A DNA stretch of 7,168 nucleotides, taken from positions 1 to 7,168 of the forward strand of contig CAYGJS010000052.1 of the NCBI GenBank assembly GCA_964350435.1. Direction: 5' to 3'. The translations under genes were made by a program, and so were the position numbers. The notes beneath the pieces are model-generated. The model saw nothing but the letters and a program-made list of their open reading frames with translations, had not been told where the DNA came from and ran no database searches. Positions within the stretch are counted from its first letter, which is position 1. Every line of letters begins with the position of its first letter. This stretch comes from TMED27 sp964350435. Its GTDB lineage: Bacteria > Pseudomonadota > Alphaproteobacteria > Micavibrionales > Micavibrionaceae. Below are positions 5,880-7,168 of the stretch, piece by piece.

Positions 5880-6461
5880 ATGTGTCTTGTAAGAACTTGG
5901 TTGCTTTGTTGTATCGTATTGACTGGCTGCACAAAGTCAGAACAGAAATCTCTACCGCCGACCATTGACGACACTTCGATCTATGCGCGGTTCATTGGCA
6001 CAGATGATGGTTATTCATGGCGTGACAGAACCGAACTCCCCGAAGAAAGTCAGTATGTCGATATTATCTCACTGGATTTAAACAAGTCAGCGTCTTCGGC
6101 TTTGAGAGATGTAATCAACAAACAACAAGGCCTTTCAGACCCTCAGGCTGGCACCAGTTACTCTTCCTATAATGCCTACAAGCTATGGGGCGTGTTCCGC
6201 AATATTTCGAATTTTGAGGTGCCAGTTCAATCCCTAAAGCAGGCACTGGGCGCGAGCGGCGCAGAACTCTACGATAATGAGGCTTCATTGGTACTTAATT
6301 GTGATTATTTCGGCGGCATCGAAAAGGATCCCGATGGGCTTTATGACGAAATCTATCTCGTCAGGTGTTTTTACAATGGCAAAGATATTGCGGAAGCCTT
6401 GATTCGAGAGGGCTACTATGAGGAGAACACACTAGACACAAAGGGATTGGGGCTGACCTAG
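5880..6461 (+). CDS. Predicted lipoprotein, C-terminus truncated by an IS; faint SNase-like end
   Basis: The N-terminus is a short lipoprotein signal: Arg5, hydrophobic WLLCCIVL, lipobox LTGC with Cys17 as the acylation site, then a polar segment (TKSEQKS). The mature protein should be anchored in a membrane facing the periplasm. The middle is unrecognised. Residues about 118-181 (SLKQALGASGAELYD, then YLVRCFYNGKDIAEALIREGYYEE) resemble the last strand and helix of staphylococcal-nuclease-like domains, where an NGKD-A-LI-G pattern is common. The nuclease DGDT and catalytic Arg/Glu motifs are not seen, so activity is doubtful. The insertion sequence begins at 6449: residues 191-193 (part of 190 too) and the TAG stop at 6459-6461 come from its left inverted repeat, so the native C-terminus is lost. 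AT-richer codon use than the relaxase suggests a different history. Lipoprotein call good; SNase relation tentative. Confidence 0.7.
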   Translation: MCLVRTWLLCCIVLTGCTKSEQKSLPPTIDDTSIYARFIGTDDGYSWRDRTELPEESQYVDIISLDLNKSASSALRDVINKQQGLSDPQAGTSYSSYNAYKLWGVFRNISNFEVPVQSLKQALGASGAELYDNEASLVLNCDYFGGIEKDPDGLYDEIYLVRCFYNGKDIAEALIREGYYEENTLDTKGLGLT

Positions 6462-6469
6462 GACTTTGA
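6449..6469 (+). repeat. Left terminal inverted repeat of the IS
   Basis: The 21 bases beginning GGGGCTGACCTAGGACTT are the exact reverse complement of 7148-7168; the next inner base pair mismatches. It contains CCTAGG, whose TAG serves as the stop codon of the interrupted lipoprotein gene. Confidence 0.92.
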
Positions 6470-6487
6470 CGCTCCTACGGTTGGCTG

Positions 6488-7159
6488 ATGCGGCTAAAGC
6501 ATTCAAAACTCACGCATATTCAGACGAATAAGCTGCTGGAGCACTTCGTCGCCGGGACGCCGGCCCGGACGGCGTGCCTTTTGGTCGGCGTAAACAAGAT
6601 CACCGCGACGCAATTCTACCATCGGCTGCGCGTTGTCATCGCGGAGAGGCTCGCCGAGGAAGCGGCGGAATTGGCCGGCGAGATCGAGGTCGATGAAAGC
6701 TATTTCGGTGGGGTACGGAAGGGAAAGCGCGGTCGCGGCGCAGCGGGAAAGATTCCCGTATTCGGACTTCTCAAGCGTGGCGGACGCGTCTTCGTCCTGC
6801 CGGTGAAGGACACGAAGTCTGACACGCTGATCCCGATTATTGCCTGTAAAGTGCAGCCTGACAGCGTCGTCTACACCGACAGCTTTCGCGCCTATGATCA
6901 GCTCGACGTCACCGATTTCCATCATATGCGGATCAATCACTCGAAGCTCTTCGCCGATCGAGAGAACCACATCAACGGCATCGAAAATTTCTGGAACCAG
7001 GCCAAGCGACACCTGCGCCGATACAACGGCATCCCCCGGCAGAACTTCCATCTCTTTATCAAAGAATGCGAATGGCGGTTCAATTACGGACCGTCCGACC
7101 AGCTCTTGAAAACCCTCCGCGCATGGCTCAAACCATACGCGAAATCCTCAAAGTCCTAG
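6488..7159 (+). CDS. IS1595-family transposase (223 aa, ISXO2-like DDE domain)
   Basis: DDE transposase that cuts and joins the ends of its own insertion sequence. Residues about 22-55 form a predicted helix-turn-helix (ARTACLLVGVNKITATQFYHRL). The catalytic domain has Asp69 in EIEVDESYFGG, Asp131 in VVYTDSFRAYD and Glu166 in HINGIENFWNQAKRHLRRYNG, a DD(34)E arrangement typical of ISXO2-like domains. A basic KGKRGRG patch (78-84) follows the first Asp. The N-terminal zinc finger of longer IS1595-family transposases is absent, as in compact IS1016-like members. The ATG at 6488 is 18 bases inside the left inverted repeat, with no strong ribosome-binding site, so expression is probably low. The TAG stop (7157-7159) lies inside the right inverted repeat. 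No frameshift or internal stop is seen. Confidence 0.93.
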   Translation: MRLKHSKLTHIQTNKLLEHFVAGTPARTACLLVGVNKITATQFYHRLRVVIAERLAEEAAELAGEIEVDESYFGGVRKGKRGRGAAGKIPVFGLLKRGGRVFVLPVKDTKSDTLIPIIACKVQPDSVVYTDSFRAYDQLDVTDFHHMRINHSKLFADRENHINGIENFWNQAKRHLRRYNGIPRQNFHLFIKECEWRFNYGPSDQLLKTLRAWLKPYAKSSKS

Positions 7160-7168
7160 GTCAGCCCC
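7148..7168 (-). repeat. Right terminal inverted repeat of the IS, at the window edge
   Basis: This is a perfect 21-bp match to the left end in inverted orientation, containing the transposase stop. The sequence stops at its outermost base, the usual sign of an assembly graph breaking at a repeated element. Confidence 0.92.

Larger units (their letters stand above)
6449..7168 (+). mobile_element. Complete IS1595-family insertion sequence, 720 bp
   Basis: A single transposase gene is enclosed by perfect 21-bp terminal inverted repeats (6449-6469 and 7148-7168) beginning GGGGCTGACC. Length, GGG-type ends and transposase type fit compact members of the IS1595 family such as the IS1016-like group; the subgroup is my estimate. 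The right end is the last base of the window, so the target duplication (8 bp in this family) cannot be verified; the left candidate is the 8 bases before 6449. Intact ends and an intact gene suggest a recent, possibly active, multi-copy element. Confidence 0.92.

Noticed and set aside
5774..5974. - strand frame of 66 codons across the lipoprotein start
   Set aside because: No motif or clear ribosome-binding site, and it covers the strong GGGAGGGG site and signal peptide of the + strand gene.
6503..7051. - strand open frame (182 codons) opposite the transposase
   Set aside because: It is antisense to an intact DDE transposase and shows no domain or ribosome-binding site of its own.
1..7168. 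CRISPR array, tRNA or rRNA genes
   Set aside because: No regularly spaced direct repeats and no recognisable tRNA or rRNA segments were found on either strand.

Overview
The window looks like a complete, short contig from an alphaproteobacterium. The evidence is a fused 3-hydroxyacyl-CoA dehydrogenase/enoyl-CoA hydratase, a DmdC-like acyl-CoA dehydrogenase, and a MobC/relaxase pair of a type I associate with alphaproteobacterial plasmids and islands. Genus cannot be read from it. All supported genes lie on the + strand. Both ends look like assembly breaks: the left end is runs of C and G inside a gene, and the right end stops exactly at the last base of an insertion-sequence inverted repeat.

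Left part (1-3674), fatty-acid beta-oxidation. It holds the C-terminal enoyl-CoA hydratase half of a multifunctional beta-oxidation protein (5' end missing), a small lysine/alanine-rich conserved-looking protein (1367-1684) behind a TATAAT box, and a complete 596-residue acyl-CoA dehydrogenase (1884-3674). The dehydrogenase has a leader containing a perfect 10-bp inverted repeat whose right arm lies just upstream of its Shine-Dalgarno sequence. The two enzymes catalyse consecutive steps: acyl-CoA to enoyl-CoA, then hydration and oxidation. The thiolase that often accompanies them is not seen; the sequence changes character instead.

Middle part (about 3675-5879), mobilization module. Codon choice shifts from gcc-type to gcg-type alanine codons. 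An open frame with no convincing start (to 3950) overlaps mobC by ATGA, and mobC overlaps the relaxase gene by ATGA, so the three are probably translated in a coupled way. The relaxase has an HxDxHxH metal-binding motif but no tyrosine before residue 130, so the usual N-terminal catalytic tyrosine is missing. His17 sits where a nucleophile might be expected.

Right part (5880-7168). It holds a predicted lipoprotein whose C-terminal part faintly resembles the end of a staphylococcal-nuclease-like fold, then a 720-bp IS1595-family insertion sequence with perfect 21-bp terminal inverted repeats. The IS has cut the 3' end of the lipoprotein gene: its last residues and stop codon are encoded by the left inverted repeat. 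The most rewarding items for follow-up are the tyrosine-less relaxase, the junction between chromosomal and mobile DNA, the structured dehydrogenase leader and the IS-supplied stop codon.
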